A DNA stretch of 55,653 nt from Bacteroidales bacterium (lineage in GTDB: Bacteria > Bacteroidota > Bacteroidia > Bacteroidales > F082), in assembly GCA_024400425.1 (NCBI GenBank), contig JAKSMV010000024.1:1-55653 (forward strand). Direction: 5' to 3'. The notes beneath the pieces were generated by a model. The model was not told where the DNA came from, did not search any database, and saw nothing but the letters and a program-made list of their open reading frames with translations. The position numbers were made by a program, and so were the translations under genes. Below are positions 35,301 through 43,683 of this stretch, piece by piece. The number at the start of each line of letters is the position of its first letter. Positions within the stretch are counted from its first letter, which is position 1.

Positions 35301-38300
35301 CAACGAACTGCCTAACGAAGTGAAGACCTTGGCCGAAATCCTCGCCGACTTCAGTGCTGACAACATGCTGCAAGCCACCCGCGTGACTGTCGAGAACGCC
35401 ATCGTCGGCACCATCAATCCAACCAGCACCACGGTCATCACACAAGACGGCAGCAGCATCAACGTCTATCGTTTGCCTGTCCCAGAAGGAATGACAGCTG
35501 GCGACAGGGTAACGCTTACCGGCATCATCGGTTGCAACAACAACACGCCACAACTCAGAGTGGCTTCAGTTGCCGATGTCGAGTTTACGCATCGTCCGCA
35601 AATCGTCATCGCACCTGCCACCATTTCTGGCTTGACCTACGAATATGAAGAAGGTCCTTCAGAAATCGCCAATTTCATCGTATCGGGCAACTACCTCACT
35701 GGCGACGTGTTCATCGAAGCTTCCGATAGTTTTGAACTTTCGACTTCTGATGGCGACTCATTCTCACCTGAAAATCCCGTGAGAATCATTCCACCAATGT
35801 CGGGACACATCTACGGGCTTAAGGTTTACTGCCGTCTGAAAGCTGGTCTTGAACCTGGCACCTACAACGAACTGCAAACCGCCTACACACAAGACGGCGA
35901 CACCGTTCAATTCCGTCTCATAGGCACAGTCACCGGTGGCGTTCCTCCAACCCCACCAACAGGCGACGACTACATCCGCATCGCTGACCTCAGCCAACTC
36001 ACCGATGGTTGCCAAGTGGTGTTTGCCGCTCGTTTCGACGGAAATACCACAGATTACTACGCCATGAGCAACACCTCGTCGGGCAAGCCTACTGGCGTGC
36101 TGTTCACATCAACCACATCTGGTAGCGACGAAACGCTTCCTGCAACTATCGTTGACGAAGAAGACAGTTTCTATTGGACAGTCGGTGTGACCTCCAACGG
36201 ATACACCTTCACAAATGCTGCCGGCCAGCTGATTGGCTACTCAAGCAGCACCAACTTCTCGACAGGTGGCGACAACACCGAATGGAGCATCACAAACGAG
36301 ACCGCAGGTGATGGCGCCATGGTTCCATACTATCAAGGGTTCGTGATTGGCAACGTCAACAACAATGTCAGAGCCTTTGCCTTGAACAGCAGCCACAACT
36401 TCGGTCCATATCACATTCAGAACATGAATGGCGACGGATACAACTTCTACCTCGACCTCTTCGTTAAGAGCCAAGGCGGCACCCCAGTGGTGAGTACACC
36501 AACCTTCACTCCTGCTGCCGGCACCTACTACGAAGCACAGAATGTGACCATCAACTGCTCAACCGAAGGTGCTACGATTTACTACACCCTCGACGGGACA
36601 GAACCTACCACCGAAAGCAGCGTCTATAGCGCACCTATCGAAATCAGCGAAACCACGACCATCAAGGCCATGGCCATCAAGACTGACTATGAAAACAGCG
36701 CCATCGCAGAAGCCACCTACACCATCCAACTCGGTGTGGTCGTCATCTTCAACCAAGACTGGGAAGGCGAAATGAACGGATGGACCTTTGTCGATGTCGA
36801 AGGAACCGCCACTTGGGAAATCGGTCAATTCAGCGGAAACCATTACGCCAACATCAACGGTTACAACAAGGGCGCCAACACCGACTGGTGCATCTCCCCT
36901 GCCTTCAACCTCAACAACTACGACAATCCAGTTTTGACTTTCAAGAACGCCAAGAAATACGAAGGTCAAGATTTGCAAGTCTATTTCTCCAACGATTACG
37001 ACGGCAGCAACCCTGCCACAGCCACTTGGACCGAACTTGATGCCGTTCTCTCCGAAAGCAACTTCACATGGGTTGAATCAGGCGACATCGACCTGAGCAA
37101 CTTCAGCGGGACAAATTGCTACATCGGTTTCAAATACACTTGCACCGAAGACGAAGCCGCAGCATGGGAAATCGACGACTGCCTGCTCGTTGGCCAGACT
37201 TCAGAGCCTGTCATCAGTGCATCGCCACTCGCCCTGAACGGTTTCACCTATATCGAAAACAACGGTCCTTCAGCCGAACAGAGCTTCATCGTATCAGCTC
37301 TCAACCTGAGCAACGACCTCACCATCACCGCTGCCGACAACTTCGAAATCTCGTCTACAACCGGTGCTGACTTCAATTCGCAAGCCGTCATCACCCTAAC
37401 GCCTGCCAACGGCACCATCGCCGAGACCACCATCTATGTCCGCATGGCTGAAGGTCTTGCCCATGGCGATTACGATGGAACCATCGCCATCGCATCGGAA
37501 GGCGCCAACGCTTTGGAAATCACTTGCGCCGGCTCCGTCATCGAAGAAGGCGAGCAAAGCGACTACATCCGCATCGCCGATGCAGGAGAACTCGTTGACG
37601 GCAACCGCGTCATCCTGGCTGCCCGCTACGACGGCAACGCCACCAACTACGTTGCACTCGCTAACGTCCTCACATCCGGCAAACTCAACACCACCGAGTT
37701 CACAAGCACGATGTCGGGCGACGACGAAATTGTTCCGACCGATATCCTGCTCAACGAAAGCGATTACTATTGGACTGTTGGCATCACCGGCAATGGCTAC
37801 ACCTTCACCAATGCCAATGGCGATGTCATCGGCTATGGCAACAGCGGCACCAACTTCTCCATGAACAGCGAGAAGACCGAATGGATTGTCGAGACCGCCA
37901 CTTCCGACTCCAGCACCATGGTACCTAACTACTTTGGATTCAACATCATCAACTACACAACTACAAGCCGTGCATTCGCACTCAACACCAACCATGTTTG
38001 CGGCGCCTACTCGACTTCAAACCTCAACAACGTTGAATACAACTTCTACCTCGACATCTTCATGCAAGGCGAAGGCGGAACACCTACCGTTGCCGCTCCA
38101 ACCTTCACTCCTGCCGCGGGCACCTATTTTGAAGCCCAAGAAGTCAGCATCAGCTGCGCTACCGCCGATGCCGAAATCTTCTACAGCCTCGTTTCAGAAG
38201 AAGGTCCTTGGACCGAATACACCGAAACCATCTCCGTTGAGTACGACTTGACCATTTGGGCCTATGCCGAAAAGGAAGGCTACAACAACAGCGCAGTCGT

Positions 38301-40209
38301 CAGTGCCGACTATGTCATCAACGACGACCTCGTCATCATCTTCAACCAAGACTGGGAAGACGACTGGAACGGCTGGACTCAAGTCAGCGTGGAAGGCGAG
38401 ACTGCCGAATGGACTATCGCCGAACACACAGACAACCACTACGCTTACATGAATGCCTATAACCAAGGTGCCAACGAAGACTGGCTGATTTCTCCAGCCT
38501 TCGACCTCGATGCCAGCTCCAATGTCGCACTGAACTTCAGAAGCGCCATGAACTATACCGGTCCCGACGTAGAAGTCTTCTTCTCGAACGACTATGACGG
38601 ACAAGACCCAACGATGGCAACATGGCAAGCCCTCAGCTGCAACCTCTCGCAAGGCTCATGGACTTGGACCGAATCAGGCGAAATCAGCCTTGACGAATTC
38701 AGCGGCAGCAACTGCTACATTGCCTACAGATACACCTCAACTGAGACCGAAGCCGCAGGTTGGGAAATCGACGACATCATCCTCACTTCGGGCATCAACA
38801 CCGACCCAACGTTGACAGTCACACCTAATAATATTATTGGGTTGACCTATATCGAAGGCGAAGGTCCATCAGAAGCGCAGACCTACACCATCAGCGCTGC
38901 CAACCTCGAAGGCGAAGGCGAAGTCATGATTCTCGTCACCGAAGGCTTCGAAATCTCATTAGATGACGAAACCTACTGCGAAGAACTCGAAATCGCATAC
39001 GCCGACGGCCAAATCGTTGACCAACCTGTCACCATCTACGTCCGCATGGCCGAAGGTCTTGAAATCGGCGAATATGATGGCGTCATCATGCACGAAGGCG
39101 GCGAAGCCTACACCGAAGTCGATCTTGCAGGCGAAGTCATCAGTGCCGAACAGCCTTACATCGATGCCTTCATGCCTATGTACATCCAAGGCAACAACGG
39201 CAGCAACAACAACCGCATTCCTGTCGCTATCGCTGTCTATCTCGAAAACCTCGAGCCTAACACGACCTACCGTTACACCAACCAATTTGTCGATGCCAAC
39301 GATGGCGAAACCGTTGCTGGCGCAGGTAATGTGATTTATGCTAACCCCGATGGTTTCTACCGTTCAACCAATCCAAGCCTCTCAACCGAAGGCAGTTACG
39401 GTGAATTTACCACCGACGATTCAGGTGAAGGCTTTGCATGGTTCATCAACGAAGCTACTGCCAACACTCGTTTCACTCCTGGCAACGAAGTCTATCTCCG
39501 CATCCGCATCAACGACGGTCACGACGGCACCTCCGTTGACCAAATCTTCACCACAGAAGATTATGCTACCGTCTTGAACTTCGGTACCGAAAACGACGAA
39601 TTCTCAGGCTCGTCGTTCTATGCCAAGTCAGAGGAAAGCCCAATGACCTTCGCCATGATGTTCTCATCTGACGACGACTGGCGCCCGACCTACTCCACCA
39701 GCATCGAGACCACAGGCGTGGATTACGCAGGCATCAGCCAATACGCCAACTTCTACAAAGACGAAGTCACTGGCAAGGACGGTTACTTTGGCGGCATCCT
39801 GCCTAACAGCAACGAATACGGCATCAACATCATCTGGATCCTTGACATGGAAAGCTACGTCATCAACGACTACTATACCGAAGACGGCATGTGGGGCGAG
39901 ACCAACACTGTCAACCCAAGCAACGGCCTCAACGACCCAATGTTCATTGACCTTACCTACGACAATGTCAACGAAGAGACCACTTCCAGCATCAAGATTT
40001 GGAGTGCAGGCAACGAAATCCGCATTGACAATCCTGATGGCGGGCGCTTCGTCATGACGGTTACCAACATCCTCGGCCAGAATGTGATGGCGAAGAACGT
40101 GAATGGCGAAGGCCTCATCCGCATCAACCACAACCTGACCTCAGGCCTTTACATCGTGACCTTGATGAACAACGACACCAAGTTGTCAGCCAAGATCATT
40201 GTAAAATAA
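32398..40209 (+). CDS. Giant modular T9SS-secreted surface protein
   Basis: 2603 residues with a signal peptide (MKRKLTFLLAAVLLLLVGPHSFGQ) and a C-terminal sorting domain (NHNLTSGLYIVTLMNNDTKLSAKIIVK region). Repeated modules: chitobiase C-terminal-like domains (T-P-T-F-x-P...A-T-I-Y-Y-T-x-D-G-T-x-P) at about 175, 443, 798, 1365 and 1898; OB-fold-like units (YGMVQGIVTLIDSRNIYIQD) at about 255 and 880; beta-sandwich units with G-P-S-E at about 685, 1070, 1605 and 2140; DYIRIADLSQLTDG units at about 1190 and 1721; cleaved-adhesin-type units (FNQDWEGEMNGWT) at about 1447 and 1977. There is no catalytic motif that I recognise. A role in surface binding of glycans or proteins is likely. Composition is stable along the gene. 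Confidence 0.85.
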   Translation: MKRKLTFLLAAVLLLLVGPHSFGQTRDSYLYTFSAKQWSDIGTVTLNNVDWTAEGTASSGYYFGYDATKGQQFGSGNKPFSSLTVSTSGITGTITSIKVETSGASNITGTMNVTVGGDAFGNIIDLTKTNTEYTFSGSAEGAICLNYNQTSSKAIYLKKIEITYSQSGGQQTVATPTFTPAGGNYTEVQNVTISCATSGATIYYTTDGTTPTTSSDVYSSPIAVSTTTTIKAIGVKSGMTNSSVASATYNFPTLITIAEAKDLDNNAYGMVQGIVTLIDSRNIYIQDATGGIDLYLNSNTVPSGLVLGDMVQAYGKKTTYNGLIELTGINGNNAGEFSILSSGNTLPLAVKTIAEINAGASNALQATRIKVENAVLGTINTNDNTTLAQDGNVINIYKIPALTGISEGDVVNVTAVVGYFNTAQLRVAYATDVELAVVPQQTVATPTFTPEGGTFTEAQSVSIACATSGATIYYTTDGTTPSATSTVYAAPISVNETTTIKAIAMKEGMTNSEIAEATYTIEIPSEPVTFTKVTNVGCINTTNHYLLVCESASTAANGTVANSGLQAGSITINSGSITTEVDATGKPSTITLEATEGGYYLKFSNGKYANNTSSTGISLSTTPSSIWAINSNEAGFILQNTSNSNRFIGGTNESATVYKAYATSNFDSYPLVVLYFDGTAPTNPELTVSATQLEGFTYEQGAGPSEPQNFTVSGSNLTSNIVITAPENFEIALSGDSTYLATITLPFGEGQVASTSINVRLAAGLVRNSYSGNLSVATAGAETKTVALSGSVTMSNAVATPTFSPAGGTFISTQSVSILCETEDATIYYTTNGETPTTESNVYSAPLTVSATTTIKALAVKQNYLDSEIATATFTFQSVMTIADARALSDNEYALVEGIVTFIDGRNVYIQDATAGIDLYLNSSTVPTTLALGDEIRAYGKKTTYNGLVELTSINGASTSEFVIESTDNELPNEVKTLAEILADFSADNMLQATRVTVENAIVGTINPTSTTVITQDGSSINVYRLPVPEGMTAGDRVTLTGIIGCNNNTPQLRVASVADVEFTHRPQIVIAPATISGLTYEYEEGPSEIANFIVSGNYLTGDVFIEASDSFELSTSDGDSFSPENPVRIIPPMSGHIYGLKVYCRLKAGLEPGTYNELQTAYTQDGDTVQFRLIGTVTGGVPPTPPTGDDYIRIADLSQLTDGCQVVFAARFDGNTTDYYAMSNTSSGKPTGVLFTSTTSGSDETLPATIVDEEDSFYWTVGVTSNGYTFTNAAGQLIGYSSSTNFSTGGDNTEWSITNETAGDGAMVPYYQGFVIGNVNNNVRAFALNSSHNFGPYHIQNMNGDGYNFYLDLFVKSQGGTPVVSTPTFTPAAGTYYEAQNVTINCSTEGATIYYTLDGTEPTTESSVYSAPIEISETTTIKAMAIKTDYENSAIAEATYTIQLGVVVIFNQDWEGEMNGWTFVDVEGTATWEIGQFSGNHYANINGYNKGANTDWCISPAFNLNNYDNPVLTFKNAKKYEGQDLQVYFSNDYDGSNPATATWTELDAVLSESNFTWVESGDIDLSNFSGTNCYIGFKYTCTEDEAAAWEIDDCLLVGQTSEPVISASPLALNGFTYIENNGPSAEQSFIVSALNLSNDLTITAADNFEISSTTGADFNSQAVITLTPANGTIAETTIYVRMAEGLAHGDYDGTIAIASEGANALEITCAGSVIEEGEQSDYIRIADAGELVDGNRVILAARYDGNATNYVALANVLTSGKLNTTEFTSTMSGDDEIVPTDILLNESDYYWTVGITGNGYTFTNANGDVIGYGNSGTNFSMNSEKTEWIVETATSDSSTMVPNYFGFNIINYTTTSRAFALNTNHVCGAYSTSNLNNVEYNFYLDIFMQGEGGTPTVAAPTFTPAAGTYFEAQEVSISCATADAEIFYSLVSEEGPWTEYTETISVEYDLTIWAYAEKEGYNNSAVVSADYVINDDLVIIFNQDWEDDWNGWTQVSVEGETAEWTIAEHTDNHYAYMNAYNQGANEDWLISPAFDLDASSNVALNFRSAMNYTGPDVEVFFSNDYDGQDPTMATWQALSCNLSQGSWTWTESGEISLDEFSGSNCYIAYRYTSTETEAAGWEIDDIILTSGINTDPTLTVTPNNIIGLTYIEGEGPSEAQTYTISAANLEGEGEVMILVTEGFEISLDDETYCEELEIAYADGQIVDQPVTIYVRMAEGLEIGEYDGVIMHEGGEAYTEVDLAGEVISAEQPYIDAFMPMYIQGNNGSNNNRIPVAIAVYLENLEPNTTYRYTNQFVDANDGETVAGAGNVIYANPDGFYRSTNPSLSTEGSYGEFTTDDSGEGFAWFINEATANTRFTPGNEVYLRIRINDGHDGTSVDQIFTTEDYATVLNFGTENDEFSGSSFYAKSEESPMTFAMMFSSDDDWRPTYSTSIETTGVDYAGISQYANFYKDEVTGKDGYFGGILPNSNEYGINIIWILDMESYVINDYYTEDGMWGETNTVNPSNGLNDPMFIDLTYDNVNEETTSSIKIWSAGNEIRIDNPDGGRFVMTVTNILGQNVMAKNVNGEGLIRINHNLTSGLYIVTLMNNDTKLSAKIIVK

Positions 40210-40227
40210 TTGAAAACGATCATTTTT

Positions 40228-40255
40228 GTAGAGACGCGCCATGGCGCGTCTCTAC
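40228..40255. terminator. Perfect 28-bp palindrome, likely terminator
   Basis: A 13-bp arm GTAGAGACGCGCC and its exact complement meet at a central AT. It is followed by TATTTTT and preceded by ATTTTTG, so it can stop transcription in both directions. Similar GAGACGCGCC palindromes are dispersed in many genomes, so it may also be a mobile repeat. Confidence 0.7.
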
Positions 40256-40273
40256 TATTTTTGAATCAATTTC

Positions 40274-40471
40274 TTTTGTCAAGAATTAGAGAATGTAGAG
40301 AAGCCGAGTCAGCGCTTTGAATTTACATCTACGATGTTGGAATGAAGAGAACATGAAAATCGCCTGCGATTTTCTCTCCAATTCCTCTTTAATTCAAAAA
40401 AAATACGACCCGAAATGAATATTCCAAAATTGACTTCGTCAAATCTTCGAATTCTCTAATTCTTGATAAAA
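40274..40471. repeat. MITE-like element with 16-bp perfect terminal inverted repeats
   Basis: TCAAGAATTAGAGAAT at 40279-40294 and its exact complement at 40451-40466 bound about 190 bp without coding content; with one mismatch the arms extend to 40274 and 40471. In the middle (40355-40374) GAAAATCGC-CT-GCGATTTTC forms a tight hairpin. No target-site duplication was identified with confidence. It ends 14 bp before the fucosidase start and may affect its expression. Confidence 0.7.
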
Positions 40472-40484
40472 AATAAAAACAACG

Positions 40485-41963
40485 ATGAAGAAGAACATAA
40501 TATTTCTCCTAATGGCTTTGATGATGGCCGCTTGCCAAACAAGAACTGAAACGAGTGAAACAACCGACCCGACTCATGACGAACTCGTAGCTTGGCGCGA
40601 CTCGCATTTCGGCATGTTCGTCCATTTCGGCATCTATTCCGAACTCGGTGGCGTTTGGAAAGGCGAACCCATTCCCTATTACGCCGAGCAAATCATGAAC
40701 CATGCCCGCATCCCCACAGAGGAATACGAAGCCATAGCCCGGCAATTCAACCCGACCGAATGGAATGCCGATTCTGTCGTGCTTCTGGCTAAAGCCGCAG
40801 GCATGAAATACATCGTTTTCACTACCAAACACCACGACGGTTTCTGCATGTTCAAGACCTCGACAACCGATTACAACATTGCGGATTACACCCCATTCGG
40901 TCGCGACGTGGTGAAAGAACTTGCCGAGGCTTGCCAACGCCACGACATGAGACTCGGTTTCTACTTTTCACTTCCCGACTGGCATCACCCAGCGGGCATT
41001 CCACGCATGGCACCCGACACCGCTACCAACTGTACACAATTTGTCAACCAATTATATTCTCCATTGGAAATCATCACACCTGAATTAGAAGAAGTTATTG
41101 TTCAACAACTTACAGAACTCTTGACCAACTATGGAGACATCGAAACAATTTGGTTCGATATGGGTTTGCCCACACCCGAGCAAAGCCAAAGATTCAGGAA
41201 GACCGTAAAAGACCTACAACCCAAGTGCTTGGTCAGCGGTCGCATCATGAACCATTGTGGCGACTACCTCACCTTGCCCGATAATGGTGACGTGGTTGGT
41301 TACACTGACGTGTTTTGGGACAATCCCGCCTCGTTGTATGGCACGTGGGGTTACAAGTCGTGGATACAACGTCCTGACGTGGAAACACAAGTCAACCGAC
41401 AGTTAGACAGGCTTTTCAGTACCGTCAGCCATGGTGGCGTCTTCCTCTTGAACATCGGTCCGAAAGGCGACGGCAGCATCCTGCCTTACGAAAAGGAAGT
41501 GCTGACCCAAATCGGTGCCTTTCTTGATAGCCATCCCGATACTTTGAACAAGATACAAATAGTTGTTCCTGAAGAAGTTTTGATTGAAGAAAGCGCTGAC
41601 AGTTTTGAACTCACCAACGAAAACGGCCTCACCCATGCTGCCTTCGATGCCGAAACCTACATGACAACCGAAGCCGACTCGTGGCGTTCATGGAAGATTG
41701 ACGTAAAGCGGAATGGCACCTACGACATCTTTATCGAATACCTACCCAAGAATGCTGCAAAACGCTACATTTTCCGTTGTGGAGAGCAGGAAATCAACCA
41801 CCTATTACCAGGAGTTGACGAAATGCTACAGACCTCGTATGTAGGCCAAATGACCCTCACGGAAGGCGAGCACGAATTCATCCTCGACCAAGCAGACCGA
41901 TGCACCGTTCTTGAGCCCTTAGGTATTGAAATCAATCGAATTGTATTACGCCCAAAGAAGTAA
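40485..41963 (+). CDS. Alpha-L-fucosidase, GH29, lipoprotein
   Basis: A 492-residue glycoside hydrolase that removes alpha-linked L-fucose from glycans such as mucin or milk sugars. The lipobox is in MKKNIIFLLMALMMAAC. GH29 blocks are WRDSHFGMFVHFGIYSELGG, KYIVFTTKHHDGFCMFKT and IETIWFDMGLPTPEQ, where D225 is the predicted nucleophile. VFLLNIGPKGDGSILPYE follows. A C-terminal beta domain (about 390-492) is likely accessory. The lipoprotein signal suggests periplasmic or surface attachment. Its 3' end overlaps the convergent transporter by 18 bp. Confidence 0.92.
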   Translation: MKKNIIFLLMALMMAACQTRTETSETTDPTHDELVAWRDSHFGMFVHFGIYSELGGVWKGEPIPYYAEQIMNHARIPTEEYEAIARQFNPTEWNADSVVLLAKAAGMKYIVFTTKHHDGFCMFKTSTTDYNIADYTPFGRDVVKELAEACQRHDMRLGFYFSLPDWHHPAGIPRMAPDTATNCTQFVNQLYSPLEIITPELEEVIVQQLTELLTNYGDIETIWFDMGLPTPEQSQRFRKTVKDLQPKCLVSGRIMNHCGDYLTLPDNGDVVGYTDVFWDNPASLYGTWGYKSWIQRPDVETQVNRQLDRLFSTVSHGGVFLLNIGPKGDGSILPYEKEVLTQIGAFLDSHPDTLNKIQIVVPEEVLIEESADSFELTNENGLTHAAFDAETYMTTEADSWRSWKIDVKRNGTYDIFIEYLPKNAAKRYIFRCGEQEINHLLPGVDEMLQTSYVGQMTLTEGEHEFILDQADRCTVLEPLGIEINRIVLRPKK

Positions 41964-43295
41964 GCCTGCGCAGATAATCAATCCTGAAACGAACAGATCG
42001 ATGAGGCAGAAGCCCATGATGTCTTTGGCATTGAGTTTTGCGATGGCCAAGGCAGGCAAAGCCCAGAAAGGCTGGATGAGGTTGGTCCACGCATCACCCC
42101 ACGAAATGGCCATGCCAGTCAAGCCTGGATCGACACCCAAGGCAGCACCAGCCGTAAACATGATAGGTGCCTGAATGGCCCAGTGGCCACCGCCCGAAGG
42201 GACAAACATGTTCAGAATGGCCGCACAGAGGAAAGTGAACAAAGGATAGGTCTTAGGCGTTGAGATGGCCACGCAAGCGTTGCTGATGACCGTTCCGAGG
42301 CAGATGCCCGACGCACCCACACCCGTGATGATGCCCATGATGCCCGCATAGAACGGGAACTGCAAGATGATACCTGCGGCTCCACTCACCGATTTTCCGA
42401 AGGCTCTGACGTAGGCCAATGGCGTTCCGTGCAAGATGATACCCAAAAATAGGAACAGCATGATGACCGCACCAAGGTCGAAGGCACCGCCACGGAAGAA
42501 CAGATTGATGACCAGATATGAAAGCCCCAACAGCGAGATAATCCATGACAGCACACGGCTGTTTTCCATCTTTTCCGATGGTGTTGTAGGCTTGGCTGAG
42601 ACAGGTTCCTCTGCCTCATAGAGCAACGATGGTTCGATGCTGACCACACTGTCGCCCTTGGGGTGCATCAACGCGTTGACAATCACGATGGCGATGATGA
42701 CCACCACCACGATGGCAAGGTTATAGGGATTCAGCACCGTTTGCGTAATCGGGATAGGATTGGCAAGCGCGCCTTTGGTTACCGTTTCCAGGTTGGAGTT
42801 GGAAGAAGCCAACGTCAGCGGGATGGAGCCCGATATGCCCGCATGCCACACCACGAAGCCGCTGTAGGCCGAAGCGATGAGCAGACGATAATCGACACCT
42901 TTCATCTTCTTGGCCACTTCCTTGGCGAAGATGACCCCCACGATGAGTCCGAAACCCCAGTTAATCCAACACGCGATGGCCGAGATGCCCGTCACCAAGG
43001 CGATTGCACCGGCTGGCGTCTTAGGCAGCTTTGCCAAGGCGCTGATGCCCCGTTTGATGGATGGCGCTGCCGCCAAAGCCGAGCCACTCACCAGCACCAA
43101 AGCCATCTGCATGGCAAAGGTCAAGAGCGACCACACGCCGCCACCCCAATTCTCAATGACTTCGATAGGAGTCTGGTGACAAACAGGCATGGCCACAACG
43201 AAGGCCACCAATGTCAAGATAACGGCAAAGATAAAAGGTTCAGGCAGATACTTCTGCACTAACTTCACACACGAGTTGATTATTTTTTGAAACAT
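41946..43295 (-). CDS. AtoE-type short-chain fatty acid transporter
   Basis: A 449-residue polytopic membrane protein of the SCFA_trans (AtoE) family, proposed to move short-chain fatty acids such as butyrate or acetoacetate. Family stretches are KYLPEPFIFAVILTLVAFVV, WSLLTFAMQMALVLVSGSAL, AIACWINWGFGLIVGVIFAKE, SGFVVWHAGISGSIPLTLAS and MFVPSGGGHWAIQAPIMFTA. ATG 43295 is used; a GTG two codons upstream directly follows the Sel1 stop and is an alternative. It is cotranscribed with the Sel1 gene. Confidence 0.88.
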   Translation of the reverse strand: MFQKIINSCVKLVQKYLPEPFIFAVILTLVAFVVAMPVCHQTPIEVIENWGGGVWSLLTFAMQMALVLVSGSALAAAPSIKRGISALAKLPKTPAGAIALVTGISAIACWINWGFGLIVGVIFAKEVAKKMKGVDYRLLIASAYSGFVVWHAGISGSIPLTLASSNSNLETVTKGALANPIPITQTVLNPYNLAIVVVVIIAIVIVNALMHPKGDSVVSIEPSLLYEAEEPVSAKPTTPSEKMENSRVLSWIISLLGLSYLVINLFFRGGAFDLGAVIMLFLFLGIILHGTPLAYVRAFGKSVSGAAGIILQFPFYAGIMGIITGVGASGICLGTVISNACVAISTPKTYPLFTFLCAAILNMFVPSGGGHWAIQAPIMFTAGAALGVDPGLTGMAISWGDAWTNLIQPFWALPALAIAKLNAKDIMGFCLIDLFVSGLIICAGLLLWA

Positions 43296-43301
43296 ACGCA
43301 C

Positions 43302-43565
43302 TTACTTTTTAAGTGATTTATGAAACCAATGGACAGCTTCAGAATAACTCTGTTCGACCCCCACTCCTTTATAATAGCATGAGCCAAGATTGTAGGCGCG
43401 CAGTTCGCCACCTTGCCGCGCAGCCTTCTTTAGCCATTTGGCTGCATTCACCATGTCGTTTTCCTTCTCGTAGCAAAGGCCCATCTTGTATTGCGCCTCG
43501 CTGTCGCCATCAGCGGCGGCTTGCCTGTATTGCTCGATTTGCTTTGTAAGTTCATTGATATTCAT
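43302..43565 (-). CDS. Small Sel1-repeat protein
   Basis: An 87-residue protein with two Sel1-type helical repeats (AAADGDSEAQYKMGLCYEKE and RQGGELRAYNLGSCYYKGVG, ending AVHWFHKS). Such repeats bind other proteins. No signal peptide is present, so it is probably cytoplasmic. ATG 43565 is chosen because the upstream in-frame ATG 43595 overlaps the -7 box. It lies directly before the AtoE-like gene, and it may tune or accompany that transporter. Confidence 0.75.
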   Translation of the reverse strand: MNINELTKQIEQYRQAAADGDSEAQYKMGLCYEKENDMVNAAKWLKKAARQGGELRAYNLGSCYYKGVGVEQSYSEAVHWFHKSLKK

Positions 43566-43592
43566 AGTGTCATCAATTCTTTCCTTGAGCCG

Positions 43593-43600
43593 CAAAATTA
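43593..43600 (-). promoter_or_regulatory. -7 box of sel1-atoE genes
   Basis: On the minus strand TAATTTTG. It excludes the ATG at 43595 as start. Confidence 0.6.
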
Positions 43601-43643
43601 CGGTTTTCTTTCATTCGGCAAAACGAAATGCCGCTCAATTCTT

Positions 43644-43651
43644 TATTTTTG
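43644..43651 (+). promoter_or_regulatory. -7 box of hrpB
   Basis: TATTTTTG, 32 bp before ATG 43684. It excludes the far-upstream in-frame ATG at 43486, which overlaps the sel1 gene. Confidence 0.65.
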
Positions 43652-43683
43652 CAACCCAAAACGAAATAACGGAAAATCCCTCG

